The notes under the pieces are model-generated. The model searched no databases, was not told the DNA's origin, and worked only from the letters and a program-made list of their open reading frames with translations. Below, piece by piece: positions 34,621 to 47,313 of a stretch of DNA of 64,000 bases (within the stretch, counting starts at the first letter, position 1; the number at the start of each line of letters is the position of its first letter). The translations under genes and the position numbers were made by a program. Origin of the DNA: Tigriopus japonicus (Eukaryota > Arthropoda > Copepoda > Harpacticoida > Harpacticidae); the NCBI GenBank assembly GCA_010645155.1, contig CM021314.1, positions 2,488,254 to 2,552,253 on the forward strand, in the 5' to 3' direction.

Positions 34621-35913
34621 GGTATTTCTGTATCAATGGTCCCCTAACTTTAAAGAATGCACCTTCGAGATTTTTTCGAATTTCTCTCCAAAGGGAACAT
34701 AGACCTCAGAAGCAACAGGAATTGAGCTCCGCAAAGTGTGAAAGGCAAATTTGGAGAATTTGAAAATTATGAAAATGAGCAACGTGATTTGAAAGTTGGG
34801 TAGAATTGGAATAAACTGTGCATTATAAAAGGAGATTCTGAAAAGGGAAGATGATGTTCCATAGTTGTCAGAAGCCCGGAAACCTGGGGCAACACAATGG
34901 CAAAATCCTTGGTTGTCAGAGAAAGGAAATGTGGTTGCCATTAAGCCGATCTGAATCGATTGGAATTCAGTTTGGGATCCATGTTTGAGTTTGGATTTTG
35001 TGCAAAGTCCACAATTTCTACAATGTCTTCAACAAAAACCTCAACAAATTCTCAGACATTATCAGCCATCCTGTATGTGCGTGTGTTAGCTATAGTGGAA
35101 AATATTTGAAAATGCTTTGATTGCTTGTGATCAAAATATACTTGAACTTCTACCCCGCATTAAAGTTTTGACCATCTCATTATTTTTGTTTTTTCGCGTT
35201 GTTTTAACGCCTTGACATGACCGACAGACACGACATTTATTCGTTCAATTTTTTGTTATTGCTTGCACTAAATCAATTTTTATATTCCAAAAATTAGTGA
35301 AATCTGCAAAATTAAACATAGAGAACCATAGATAGGGCTAAATAAGTTCGTGGGAATGTTATGTTTGGAAAAAGCCCAACAAACTAAGAAGCACAAGAGA
35401 CAATAACAATGAAAGAGCAAGAGATTGAGCACTTTTTATTTTGCAATTTAATCAATAATGACTAAACCGATTATTTGGCCTTACTTTTTTAAATCAATAA
35501 CAAAATAGAATTCCGTTTTTACTTGAACTTCTTGGGTTTGACGGCGGTGACGACGGTAAATATGGGAACAACAAGCAGACGCTTCTCTTCCATGTACTTT
35601 TTTAGATAGAGTGTTTAGATCAAATGCGCTGTAATTTTACTTCGCCATTTCAGAATAACTTATAATAATTCTTTACTTTACAATTGCTCAGATCATTTTC
35701 GGTACATGCAAAGCCAGACATTGCCTTTCATACCAATAGTTGACTCCACAGACAATTTAAAAGCTGTTGTGCCACAAGTGATCTAGTTTATCATTGATCA
35801 GAACTCCTGATTTCTTCTGATTCGAATTTGCAAATTCCTGTGCACAAATAATAGCGAGATTAAGCAGTCTATCGATCTTAAAAAACTCCATAGGGCAGGA
35901 ACCACTGTACTTC

Positions 35914-36044
35914 AGGACGGATTTCAAAAATACACACTAGGTCCGATCACTGTACTAAAATGTGAGGTTTTTGCAACAAATATATTGTTTCGTTGAATTT
36001 TCATTGTACTAATCGGACCTAGTGTGTATTTTGAAAGTAATCCT
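35914..36044. repeat. MITE family B, copy 2
   Basis: Matches 14710-14839 along its length. The left end AGGACGGATTTCAAAAATAC and the right end GTATTTTGAAAGTAATCCT are inverted, and both copies contain GCAACAAATATATTGT in the centre. Confidence 0.8.
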
Positions 36045-36714
36045 GGCTTGAGCCATCCTTGCATAGGGTCAATTTGATCAACCTTTGCTTTCACATTCCA
36101 TGATCATTTGCCCTGGACTCCCGGCTCCGAAATTTCCGGTGGCAAACTGGCTAATCGCTAAGTTGTTATCTTTCAAATCTTTCAATCATTGCCTGATCTA
36201 TTCTTTGCCGTTCTCTAGAGTCAGTAAATTCAGTGTATAGTTGTCACAATCATTTTCGTGAAATCGCCACATATGATCATTTGTTTCGAAGCACATTGTA
36301 GGTTTTCACTATGCCGCATTTATTTATGAATAATGCAGGACGGTCGTGTGTCGTTTTATCTTATTTTGACGTTAAAGAGCATTCATTTCCTTTGTCACCG
36401 TTCAGAGTTGGCCTTAACGCGTTGTACTTTTAGGCCCTTGCGTCTCTCCTACACGGTTGCTTAGAGCTAGGTGAGAAAGCCAAGGGGATCGTGAAGGCAG
36501 TCAACCTTTTTTGAAGGCCGACATGGACATCAAGGCAGGCCGGGTGAATTCGATGAAGGAGAGCCATCCATGTGTCCTCCTTTTGAGTCGTTCAATCTCC
36601 CCAACCGTTTATTGTGGTCGGAACTACGGATTGAGCTTGTGGCCATCCTCGTGGCCTCTGTCGGAACTTTTGAGACAAACTTCATTTTGACGTGAGAGCT
36701 CAAAAAAGTTCGAT

Positions 36715-39700
36715 ATGGATTCTTCTGGTCAAAAATTGACAAGTAAGTTTGGGTTTATCATTGTTTTTTTTAACAAATTAATTGGCCACTTTTTGAAGTG
36801 AATGGCATGATTCATTGTTCGTTAAAGAACTAAGTGAGACCAATCTGAACCAAAAATGGTTTGAAAATCATAATTGGGGGAAAAGACAGCGAAATCTAAC
36901 CTCAAACTAACCCTTTCATGCATTGGCCACTCGGAACAACCCAAGCTTTTTATATAAAGGAAGTCATTAAGAATAAAAATTCATAGATGATGGCAATACT
37001 TCATCTTCAAAAGAGTTACAATAACACGAAAATACCACTACTTTATTCATAAATCTAAGCCTAAGTTGTTTGTCATTGGATATAAGTTGTGCTAAGTTCC
37101 TGTACATCTGTTTTAGTTCTGCTCCCTTGAAGATCTGGTAACAGAAAAAAGTGAAGTCTGTTTGAGAGATCATTACAGGGTCGGCGGACCAAGCAATGCT
37201 TGCAAATGCAAAGCAAAACAATGATAAGTAAATGGATAGATTTAGCAAATTTTCATTTACATAATCACAAATTATTTTTGAATACAAGTTACTTTACATA
37301 TTACCCTGTTGGAGCCCTTGTGACTAAATGAGATCATGACATCAATGAGAAGACCAGGACAGTTAGCAAAGTGCCTCATATTTGTTTTTCAGGGAGAGAA
37401 ATTTTGATTTGGAATGGAGTTTTTAGTACCCCACCACGTCTGACTTTTAAGGATTGACCAAATAGAGAAGTCTGTGAGCCTCAATTAGACATAAAACACA
37501 CAGTTCATTTTTCAGACCTTATAATGGCTAGACTACGCTTCAGGTCAGAAAAAGGAAGACAAATTTGCTTCATCAGCTGGTACATAGCACTACACCATAA
37601 AATGATGAGAATTTCCAACTTTGGAAATCCTGAAAAATTCTCGACTTACCTTACCTACTTTGTTCTCCATGTAATGCAGTGCCATATATCGTGCTTCTAA
37701 GCACGAGGTCACCCTGAAATTTTCAGAGCTAGCGCAGCTGGGCCAAGTTGTGTCAGTTTTCTCCCGCCAACCTCATAGGTCGAAGCGACATCTAGTCGTA
37801 TGAGCTGTGGTTTTATGTACTAAAAAGCCGAAGCTACACTTGGCTGCCGACCCTGTTGAACACTATTGATATATTTTTCAGTCATATTTGATACTTATTA
37901 GGAAACCTTTTGGCACCATTGATTTGAACATTATTGGCAATTATATTTTCAATTTTGTGGATTTTCATGAAATTGACCATAGTCGAGTAACAATTGTAAA
38001 AGTGTTTAAAACAATATCAGATTTGGTAGCTACTAAACCTTTGGTTCCATCAAGAGGGAACACCCCAAGGGAGAAATGATCATGTGATACTTTGAGTTGT
38101 GAAAACAATGCTTGAAATTCATGCAGGAAATAATCTAAAACTTACAATTCATCCTAGAATAGCGTGAACTTAATTTTTTTTTTTTGAGCACTCAATAAAT
38201 TCAAAATAGGAAGAATGGGATGAATTTAGAGACGAACCATTTAACAAGCGGGTTTATGCCATAGGATGATGGAATAGAACAAAGAAAAAGTAATATCAGT
38301 AGAGAAAGAAAAACAACTGCCAAACATAAAAATGTGGTCTTAGTGTAACTTAGGTGTTCTTTTTGAACTGAACACATTTGTTTTTTTTTTTGAGTTAGAA
38401 CTTCTTACTCTGAGGAACTATCCATGTGCAAGGAAATTAGTGTTCCAAATTACTGTAGTATTGATTACTGTTCAACTTTCAGGACTGTATGACTGTGTGT
38501 CTTTCTTTCTCATAGCTTTTATAACTTCAGTGTTAATTTTGCACCAAAAGTCACTTGAATGTGGCAAGTCTAAACCTGGAACCCTAATATCTGCTTAAGT
38601 GGTTAGAATTGATGTGTTGTAGCTGCCAATAAGCTCAGGAGCGCTTTAAATCCAATTATTTTCAGGAATTATAATCAGCATGTGCAATAAGCTCATTTAC
38701 AACAAAAAGTGAACACTTGATTATTCTATGTTCCAAATATTGAAGTAGGCAAATTGTCTATGTCACTATTTTTTGAGAAAAATAATACTTCTCCTCAGTT
38801 TTACTTGCCCATGTGTTTTAAGCCTCAAATAAGTTTTTAAATTAATATTACTTCCACTGAGAAAACAACGGGTATCATTACTTTTTTCCAAAAAAAGTAG
38901 CAGCTTAGAAGGCTTAGAATGAAGAAAATATTTTTCATGCATTTGAGAAAAGAAAATCTTTTATTTAAAGGAAAAGCAAAGTTAATGGGCATCAACATAA
39001 AAGTTCTTACCAACCTCTGTCCAAGACATTGGTCAATGTAGTGCTGTAACTAAAAGCAGTGATTGCAATTATTTGTTGTTGTAATTTCCAAGGGAAGACA
39101 GCAGTGTGACAGGAAAGCCCTCGTCTATTGAAATGGCACCTTCATTCACAAACACAATTTTGATTTCTTTGGTAAGTTGTTTCCTCTACTTCAGTGATTG
39201 GCAACCAATGGGCCCGGCACACAAAAACTGAAAAACCTGACTACACAAAATCAAATGTTGTGGGCCTTAACTTAAAGCTGTTGTCGACCCCTGCTCTATT
39301 TCATAATTTGAGATGGTTTAAAATCAGATGTAGAAACCAATCCTTTTTTGACTAGACAGCATTCATTTACATGTTAACTAAAAGCTAAAAATGAGAATGG
39401 GCCCAAAATTTTCAGGTCACGCTACAGTAGAACAAAACAGAAAGTTGCCACTTACGGTGACCTGAAATATGATCAATTGGTGCTACTCTGTTCCAAATAT
39501 TATTCTTTCTTCTCATCATTATGGGTTTCACAAAGCTCATATTCATGGTCAAAAAAGCACGCTTGTAATAACCTCTCAAGTATTCTTTTTTAATTACAAC
39601 TTTTGCAATCAGTGCTTCTAAGAACCTTTATGGAAGTCTTTGGTTGTTCTTTGTTCAATATGAAGCAAAATTGACTGAAGGTTCTCAAATGCACTAAAAA

Positions 39701-41671
39701 TGTAAATGACCAAATATTCATTAAGAATCTGCATTAGAAGCCAGTACAAAATCCTAAGACATTAAGATTAGTAACTTATTCAATATTCATGTGAACGTGT
39801 CCAACATCTTTTCAATATTACTTATCTTTTTCACACCTTCAAGTCATCGATTGCTAGCTCTATAGTACAAAAAAGGCTCCCATATACATAAGCTTCCAAG
39901 CGTTTGTACTCTTACCCACAAAGCGTAACGAAAAGTGAGTATAAAGTATGAACGAAAGGGACCTGAGTGCATGTACACTCACTCGGCCTTTTCTTTTAGG
40001 GAACCAAAGGTGAATATAAAGTACTTTTTTGGATAGAGAGAAAGCGAGCGCGGGGAGAGGAAGAAACCCTTTTTAGAATGACGAGCACGCGTGTTGAGTA
40101 CAAATAGAAACCGTTAAGCCTAACTTAACTGTTCCTCTTCTTTCTATGTTTTAGATGATCCCTACGATAGCGATTCTCAGCTGATAATCGACGATGACGA
40201 ACCCCGAAAAGCGGTCCGAGTTTGTCCCGTTTGTGGACAAGTGACCAAATACAACCAACTCAAGAACTATGGGGCATATTCGTGTTTTAGTTGCAGAGCC
40301 TTCTTCAGAAGATCCCATGAAAATACACGCAATCCAGATTTCATCTGCCGCAAAAATGGCGAATGCGATATTCAGCTGAATAAGCGAAAGAAATGCCGCA
40401 AATGCCGATATGATCGTTGCGTTGAGATTGGAATGAGACAAGATCGGATTTTGGATGATAGTGCCAAGAAAAAGCGATTCAAAAACTTTCGAAATTGGAG
40501 AAAGAGGAAGCCTGAAAATCATGAGGATATTGGGGAAAATTTCCTGGAGAAATCCGTTTCAAGCGTTGAAGATCTTTCTAGGTCAGTTTCTCCAAAGATT
40601 CATAGAGGACCAGGGTCTCCGTCTCCTTTATTGGAACCCTTCAGTCCGGCTCCAGATTGGTTCAAATGGCCAGAACATAGACATCCTAGAATGGTTAGGA
40701 TTGAAGCACATCCATCTGAGAGTAACGAGTTGTTTCGTGAATCACCAGCCAAAAAAAGCGATGTCTATGTCAACGTTCCATGTTCCACCACAATACAACT
40801 TGGAAGTAATACAATTACCGGATACTCGCATACTCATTTGGGAATTGGTTTGATGACAGGAAGACAATCGGATTTCCAGAAGCGTTCCCCAATGGCAGAG
40901 AAACCCATTAATTGTGAACAAGGGTCACCCATTCGAATTAGGACGGATTTGGGACTGCAAAAGATGTCGGGATGTCCCCCATCGCTCCGAAAGTCCAAAA
41001 TCAATCTCATCTGTGACGATTATGACCGAGCCATGTTCAATCTGGATCTTCATAACTTGGTCTTGGATCACGTGAATGAAACCGATGGAGAGGTCAAACT
41101 TTCCACCTTGAGCTCGAGAGACTTGAAGCACGTGGTTAAAAGTGTCAAATCTCAATTCTATCGATTTGCATTCTGTATAGAAACGTTCGCTAACTTGGAA
41201 AAGTCTGATCAAGTCACACTTTTGAACGAGAATAGTAACCTTTTCATACAGTTGCTGTTGGCCAAAGCTGTTGTGGCAGAAAATGGCATTCAGCAGATCA
41301 ACTTCTTGGTTGGAGTTAACTCTCAGAGCAAAAGTAGCTCCATCAGCAAGATTTCGTTTCAAGACCTCTGTTCCATGACCAATCTCTTCAATGGGAATAT
41401 CAATGTGGAACTTGAGTATCTAAAACTCATCGGAAAGTTACGGCGATTAAGGTTGTTCGGCCAGCATTTGTCAATTTTGGCCTATTTGATTGTTTTCCAC
41501 GTCCTCCCAACTGATGTGTTTTGCCAAGAGGGACTGATTCTGTTGGGTGTCCAAGATGTGGTGGAACTTATTCAAGAAGGGGATAACCAAACCACGCCAG
41601 AAGACGTACTCCAATTCTTTGCCACGCTACTAGACATGAGACGGCTCCTTCCAACCCTATGTCAACCCTAA
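36715..41671 (+). CDS. Divergent nuclear receptor, single ligand-binding domain
   Basis: Model: exon 1 at 36715-36742 (ATG, nine codons plus one base, donor AGTAAGT) and exon 2 at 40155-41671 after TTTTAG, giving 514 residues. Exon 2 is certain; exon 1 is inferred from phase and donor quality across a 3.4-kb intron. The DNA-binding domain has C33, C36, C53 and C56 with a 16-residue first-finger loop, the P-box CFSCRAFFRR, then C74, C80, C90 and C93. The downstream RKCRYDRCVEIGM matches the receptor at 4924 in form. A proline- and serine-rich hinge follows. The LBD signature at 347-366 (FAFCIETFANLEKSDQVTLL) is clear, and helices 7-10 are shorter than usual. The protein is presumably a nuclear transcription factor of the same lineage-specific group. 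Ligand and targets are unknown. Confidence 0.85.
39192..39293. repeat. hAT-type MITE in the intron of nuclear receptor 2
   Basis: Starts CAGTGATTGGCAACC and ends GTCGACCCCTG, an imperfect inverted pair of the CAGGGGTCGGCAACC type. CTCTACTT (39184-39191) and CTCTATTT (39294-39301) flank it as a 7-of-8 target duplication. The element is 102 bases and non-coding. Confidence 0.7.
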
Positions 41672-41980
41672 AGTAAAAATTGTAACAAGTTTGAATTTCC
41701 GACGCGAATTTCAAATATTACAAGCCCTATTTTCTTAAATCACTCTTGCATCGACAATATCAAAGCTAAAAAGACAAATTGCTAAATATGAGTGTCACCA
41801 GATTCGTCCGTTCCTGACAAAAATATTCTTTTAATTCTATCTCCAGATTCAAAACTCAGCTACACGTACGTTAAAAAGGCTTGAGATTTCCTGTAATTTG
41901 TCCTCTACGGTTGACTCAGCAATTCAAACCTGTGTTCTTTAAATTTTAAGATTTGCTAAAACCTTCTTTGTGACTTGGAT

Positions 41981-42306
41981 GTAATGATGAACCGAAAGGG
42001 CTCTTAACCGAAACCGAAAGTTTCGCCCGAAAAAGGGCTTAACCGAAATCGAAAGCATTTGACCAAAAAAATACAAACACGCAAAATTGACTTTGGAATT
42101 GAAATGAACCACGTATTCGACGGTGGGTGATTCTAAATTGACAAAGAAAATTTAAAAAAAATGAATTTCAGAAAAAAAATCTCCAACTCTACAGTAATTT
42201 CAAACTCCATTGTTTATAAATTTATAATACATGTCTGCTTTCAGCTTCGGTAGGAAAACCGAAACCAAAACCGAAATTTCGGCCGAAAGCCCCTTCGGTC
42301 CATTAC
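41981..42306. repeat. MITE with GAACCGAAA-rich ends
   Basis: The left end GTAATGATGAACCGAAAGGG is mirrored at the right by CCCTTCGGTCCATTAC. Both sides carry several ACCGAAA units. About 325 bases, no ORF of note. Confidence 0.65.
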
Positions 42307-43178
42307 AACTTGAATGTCATAATTTTTGGTATTTAAATCTTTTTTTTCAAATCTTGCCCAAGGGTAAATTAATACGAAATCGTTCAAAAATGTTCAGTTC
42401 AGATTTGACAAAAATTCAAAGGATTGATATCGTGTGTTTTAATTGACTTTGCCCAAAGTGCAAATTTTTGCAATTGCTAAAGATTTGAAGGTACATTTAA
42501 AAATAATAATATCATGCGTCTTTATCTTGTGATTATGCAATTTGAAACTTTTTTCCAGCATACCTAAATTCCTTAAAGGTCCTCTTTTGTGTCCCCTCCA
42601 ATCCAATGTCATTTGTTCTGTTCTCTAACTCCATTTAGTTTTCAACACATAAAGTTATAAGTGTGACGAAAGAGTCAAATAAAGCACAGCATTAAATGAA
42701 AATTTGTCTTGTCATTGATAAATAAAGTTTTTTTTCAAAACTGATAAAAGTTTACCACCGCAGAAATCTAGGCCCCCAAGTACATGTAAGACGTGCAAGA
42801 GCTCCCACCATATTTTTTATAGCTATTTCACTTGATAACGGCATATGTGTGAAAAAAATCATTGTTCATACATTCGAGGCATTGTCTATTAGTGTGAGCG
42901 AGAATTAATCAAAAAGTGGACTTTCTACAAAACCAGACTAAGACCGACCAACTCTTGTGTTTTGATTGCACATATACTTTCAATATTGACTTCATGCGAT
43001 GTGTATTCTAAGCCGGTTAGGACATTTCCTAAGGAAATATTTGGTAAAACATTTACGTCACGGACGCCCAGTGCATTTATTACACTATTAATACATTTAC
43101 GTCCAGTGTGGTCATTTTAAAAACATGAGAGTGTTAAAATCAGGATGGTGAAATTCAATTTAAGACAAACACATTAGA

Positions 43179-43421
43179 TTATATGTTTTGTGTTTGAAGA
43201 TGCATGCTTGAATCATACTTCATCAACTGACTTCAATCCTTTTTGAGTCTTTTGAACGTTTTCAGGCGTCTAAAATTTAAATGACTAAATGAATGTCAAC
43301 TTCTACATGATGATTGTTTAATCCAAAATTTGGTTAGAAAGCCTTTAACAGACTTAAAATACGCTTGAAGTCAATAATGGAAGCATGCTTGCAGAGTGCC
43401 TTGATGCAGACAAAACATATG
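43179..43421. repeat. MITE family A, copy 2
   Basis: Aligns with 8529-8766 from ATATGTTTTGTGTTTGAAGA to ACAAAACATATG, including the internal GAAGTCAATAATGGAAGCAT. The first base of the left end has changed. Confidence 0.75.
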
Positions 43422-45937
43422 AGCTATAAGGTATGACCGATTTACGGGTGAATTTCGTCAGACCAAAACGGAGTGGTGTTGAATGGGAATAGTCCGGTTT
43501 GCGTGTCAAAAGTCTGAAGAAGCTCTCTATACCCAAACTTGGATTACAAGGGTTGTAAGGTACATGTAGACAGAGGGATGAGGTTCAACCAAAAGAATTT
43601 GAACGGACAAGTCCTTTAAGAGCCTTTTGCTCTCACGTTTATCAATTTTTTAAAGCATATATCAGTGTCTCTACACAAAATAATAATCTAGTCAGCAACC
43701 AACATCTTCCATGAAAACACATCAGCAGATCAACGTTCTCCATGAGCTTCGTCATAAAGCAATGAATTGCAGATTAATTCAAGATAATTCCTACCAGAGG
43801 GCTCTTTTGGGCGTCCGTCAAAATTGAGATATGTGTATTTAATCTAGCTGTGAGTGATCACATCACTCGACTCTGTTCGATGTTTGTCTGACCAATCAGA
43901 ACTCAGAGTTCCTCCGATCAATTTTTGTCAAGTTTGAGTTTCTTTGCCCGAAATTTATCAAAAAATGCATGTTTCATTTGGTTGAAGATAGTGTACAAAG
44001 ATCAGCCATGAAAAGTGTGAACATACAATATTGCCTCATACTTCTTTTATCTAGTAGTTACTCGTAACAAATCGTGATGACTTTCCAATGTTCTGACGTG
44101 CAAGTATCGTAGAGACTTCATTGCGTTGCCCCATGAGTTTGGATCAACAATCATGTTCCATTTCATTTTGGATCATGAAACCTTAACTGGGGTCTCAAGC
44201 TCATTTTGTTCAAGTGGCGTGTTGAAAAAATAACAAAGGCCGAGCCTTTCGTGATCGTCGGCTTGTCGCCCCATGTGAGATAAAAGGCGCTTTGATTGAT
44301 GGATGAGTATGGCATTTGGCCTTGAATCAAAGTTTCCCTTGAAGACTTGAGACCAGGGTCGGTTATGCAAATCGATTTAACAATTGCAATCGAGATCCTA
44401 GTTTGAATTTCGTGGAGCATTCTTACTAATTCGAACTTCCTCTTCTTCAGAAAAGGCCAATTAACTCCAATACTTGCTTAGTGCCTACACCAATTAGCCT
44501 ACATTCAACGTCATGATTTACCGTAATGTGCAGTTCAAGCCCTATTTCCTGCATGCCAAGTCAACATTATTTCTTGATGATAAGCAGAGGTATTTTTAAT
44601 GGCTTTTCTTTGAAGGCGAATTGGAAAGATTTACGATATCTAACGTTCCATTGCAAAAGAGATCTGAAATTGTCTTTTTTAGTTTTGTGACATTTGGGAT
44701 GTATTTAAACCCTGGTTTTAAGCTATAAAATTTGTTTTGTTTGCTGTATTTTAAAATCCTAGCACCCCCATGAAACTGAATTTGCGAAGGGTACTAAAAT
44801 GCAAGTTGACTTAAAACAGTCTTTCAGAACTACGTAGCATTTTTACAAATTGAAAATGTACTTACCTCCTAAATTCCCCACAGATGTCAAAAAACAAAAT
44901 TTTTCCATTTGAAATAAAAGGTTCTTTTTAGGGCAGCACATGTGTTATTGCACTTTTAACATAGTAATTAATGCAAAAGATTGAATGTCCTTTAGCACAA
45001 GTACTCTTTTGTTTTTGTTTTTACAATACTCATCTAAAAAGAGAACACTAACAACCTTGTTTTGAACGGTTATCCAACTCATTCGTTCATGAAACGCGTT
45101 CGTTGTTGGTTGGCCATCTTGACAATTTGTTTTATGGTTTGTTTGAAAGAGAACACTAAATCGTAGGTAGTACGATCGTGATCAAAGGCATGCTCAATCC
45201 ATGTATGCGTATCGTTCAATGACTGATGTTTCATTACTTTTATGGTGTCATGACATGCACTCTCACCGAAATCATGACCTCTTTTTGTGTGGTAAAATAG
45301 ACTTGAAAACGAAAATGGGATCCTGATACCAAACCTAAAGTTGGCCTTGACAATGGCACAGAAAGTGCATCGGAGTTGTTGCGAGATATCAATCAGAGAA
45401 ATATTTGGCAATAAACACGATAACAAAGTTTGTCCAAGAGGAAAATGCAAGGTTTGAACACGCTTTTCCAAGATGTTCACTACCACAGTGCAACACAATT
45501 CAAAACATGGACCCACTCGAAGTTGGCCAAGGAAACCGGGAACTCATTACCGGAAGGTTTGTGTTCTTGGTAGTCAATTCATCTATCTTGGCGCGTTTCA
45601 GTGAATCCTAAAGTTTCGCGATACAAGATACAACTCGGCAAGTTTCGGTGGCCGTGGGGCAGCATATCAATTTGCCTCTCCACACAACCCTTGGCTATGA
45701 ACCATCGTGTTGTGGACACAACCACAAATAGTCATGGAGCGACCACTAGATGGGTCAATGGTTGAGTTCCGTATTTTTCCTTCGTATTACCAGATGTACT
45801 ATTAATAAAAAGAAAGCATGTCAAACCATTTTTATCTGTTTAACTAATGATACTACGACAGAGTCCATTTTACAAAAAAATGAGGTCTGGCAATTCGAAT
45901 AGCTTGAATATACCAAGTAGTCTGTTCAAGACAGGTT

Positions 45938-46228
45938 ACAGTTCTATATAGACAGAAATGTCACTCCAGATAGGTCAGTGGGGATTTGAGCTCATTTCAG
46001 CAGTCCAGCACCAAGGGTGCCAGGTGACTTGTTTCTTTAAGCATTGGTCTTGTTCGAGCACAGCAGTTGAGAGAGCAATTCAGCCACTGACTCCCTGAAA
46101 TCGCAAATTCCAATTTTGAATCACGCAACTAGTTGTGCTCAATGTCCAATCGCATTGCACACACAATTCAAGTTTGTTGAACCATGAACAAATTGGGGAG
46201 TGACATTTCTGTGTATATAGAACTGTAA
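45938..46228. repeat. MITE with 30-base terminal inverted repeats
   Basis: The left end TTACAGTTCTATATAGACAG continues to AAATGTCACTCC. The right end reads GGAGTGACATTTCTGTGTAT...GAACTGTAA, an inverted match of about 30 bases with one or two differences. No second copy lies in the window. Confidence 0.7.
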
Positions 46229-46634
46229 TTCAAGTTACCGATTCTCAAATACGGATAATCACAGTCTTCAGCTGTATTTGAAACGTCTTGGCAGTAAAAA
46301 AGTCTACTCTCGGGCAATGAAATTGGCTTGATTTTGGAATGCTCACAATTTCAATTAGTGCAGTTAACATGTGACCTTATTGTTGCATCGTTTATGGACA
46401 ATGCGAGACGTTTACTCTAGTTTGCCACTTCATCATTAAATAGCAACGCTACAGTTCTTCCTAAACTGCTTGCAAGTACAACTTGATTGAGTATGTTTGA
46501 GATTCATCAGAAGGGTATTCCCGTCTAATCAATCTAAATGAAAAAATCTATGAAAAGTAATATGTGAACAAACGCTACGAATGTCAAAATGAAGAGGTTA
46601 TTATAATAATCATTATTAACCAGTTTTTTCTGTG

Positions 46635-46734
46635 CTGTGGAGTAGAAATTACAGACGTTTCACCAGGTAGATTCAATTGATAGCTACGTCAGCTGACCTT
46701 TCTCCTTGAAACGTCTGGGATTTCTGCTCCACAA
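46635..46734. repeat. MITE family C, copy 1
   Basis: The ends CTGTGGAGTAGAAATTACAG and the complement of CGTCTGGGATTTCTGCTCCA are inverted, with GTCAGCTGACCTT inside. Related copies are at 50795-50912 and 63894-64000. Confidence 0.8.
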
Positions 46735-47313
46735 CAAAAACAAATCAGGTCTTTAAAAATCATTAGTGCTTTTATTTTTGTTAATGAAGCCTTGTCTCTC
46801 TTTTTCCATTCAGCTGAACTTTTAAATTACACAAACTTTTTCTTTAGAAATGTACGCTCCCTAACAGAAAAATGATTATGTTCAAGAAAATCGAATTCCT
46901 GTTCATCCCAGAGCTGCTTTACGTACCATTCTAGGTTTCACTCCAAATTCCGTTATGGTTGTTGCCACTCTCAGTTCCCATTTTCCACGAGTTCAGAATG
47001 ACGAAGCGCCGTTGGGACTGCCAACCACCATCGAGTCAGTCGGTGGTGGTGCACAGTGCACAGATTTCAAAGAGCAACCAACCCTTGGTAGATGGTACAG
47101 GAAAATGACTTCACCGAAAAGGGAGCGAGGGATTATTGTCAGTTTCATTGCTCATTTCCCCCTCGCTAGACGGACAAAAGGCTTCCGAAATATCCGAACA
47201 ATTGGAAGTAGAGATTTAAGTGAACCGTGAAGTGTAATGGTAATGGCTACAATATCTGGGGTCTCCTTTGGCCAATAAGGCCATTTTACGACAGTCAAAC
47301 CAAAGCCAAGATC

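Larger units (their letters stand above)
33068..36714. other. Region between the secreted-protein gene and nuclear receptor 2
   Basis: The 5' ends of two divergent genes face this region, so it should hold both promoters. None can be pinpointed. It contains a GATCGATC palindrome element, a degenerate TGACC array, a G-run at 34095-34106 and a family-B MITE, all listed separately. Confidence 0.45.
41672..47313. other. Intergenic region with several MITEs, no gene
   Basis: Holds the MITEs listed separately at 41981, 43179, 45938 and 46635. A 145-codon open frame on the minus strand (45079-45516) opens with GTG and has no motif. A 91-codon frame at 46955-47230 just upstream of ODAD4 is also unassigned. 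A GGCAGT/AACATG-like fragment near 46330-46380 resembles the TTAA-flanked MITE at 55040. Confidence 0.45.

Noticed and set aside
45079..45516. 145-codon minus-strand gene
   Set aside because: It opens with GTG, and the first ATG is far into the frame. There is no homology or splice evidence.
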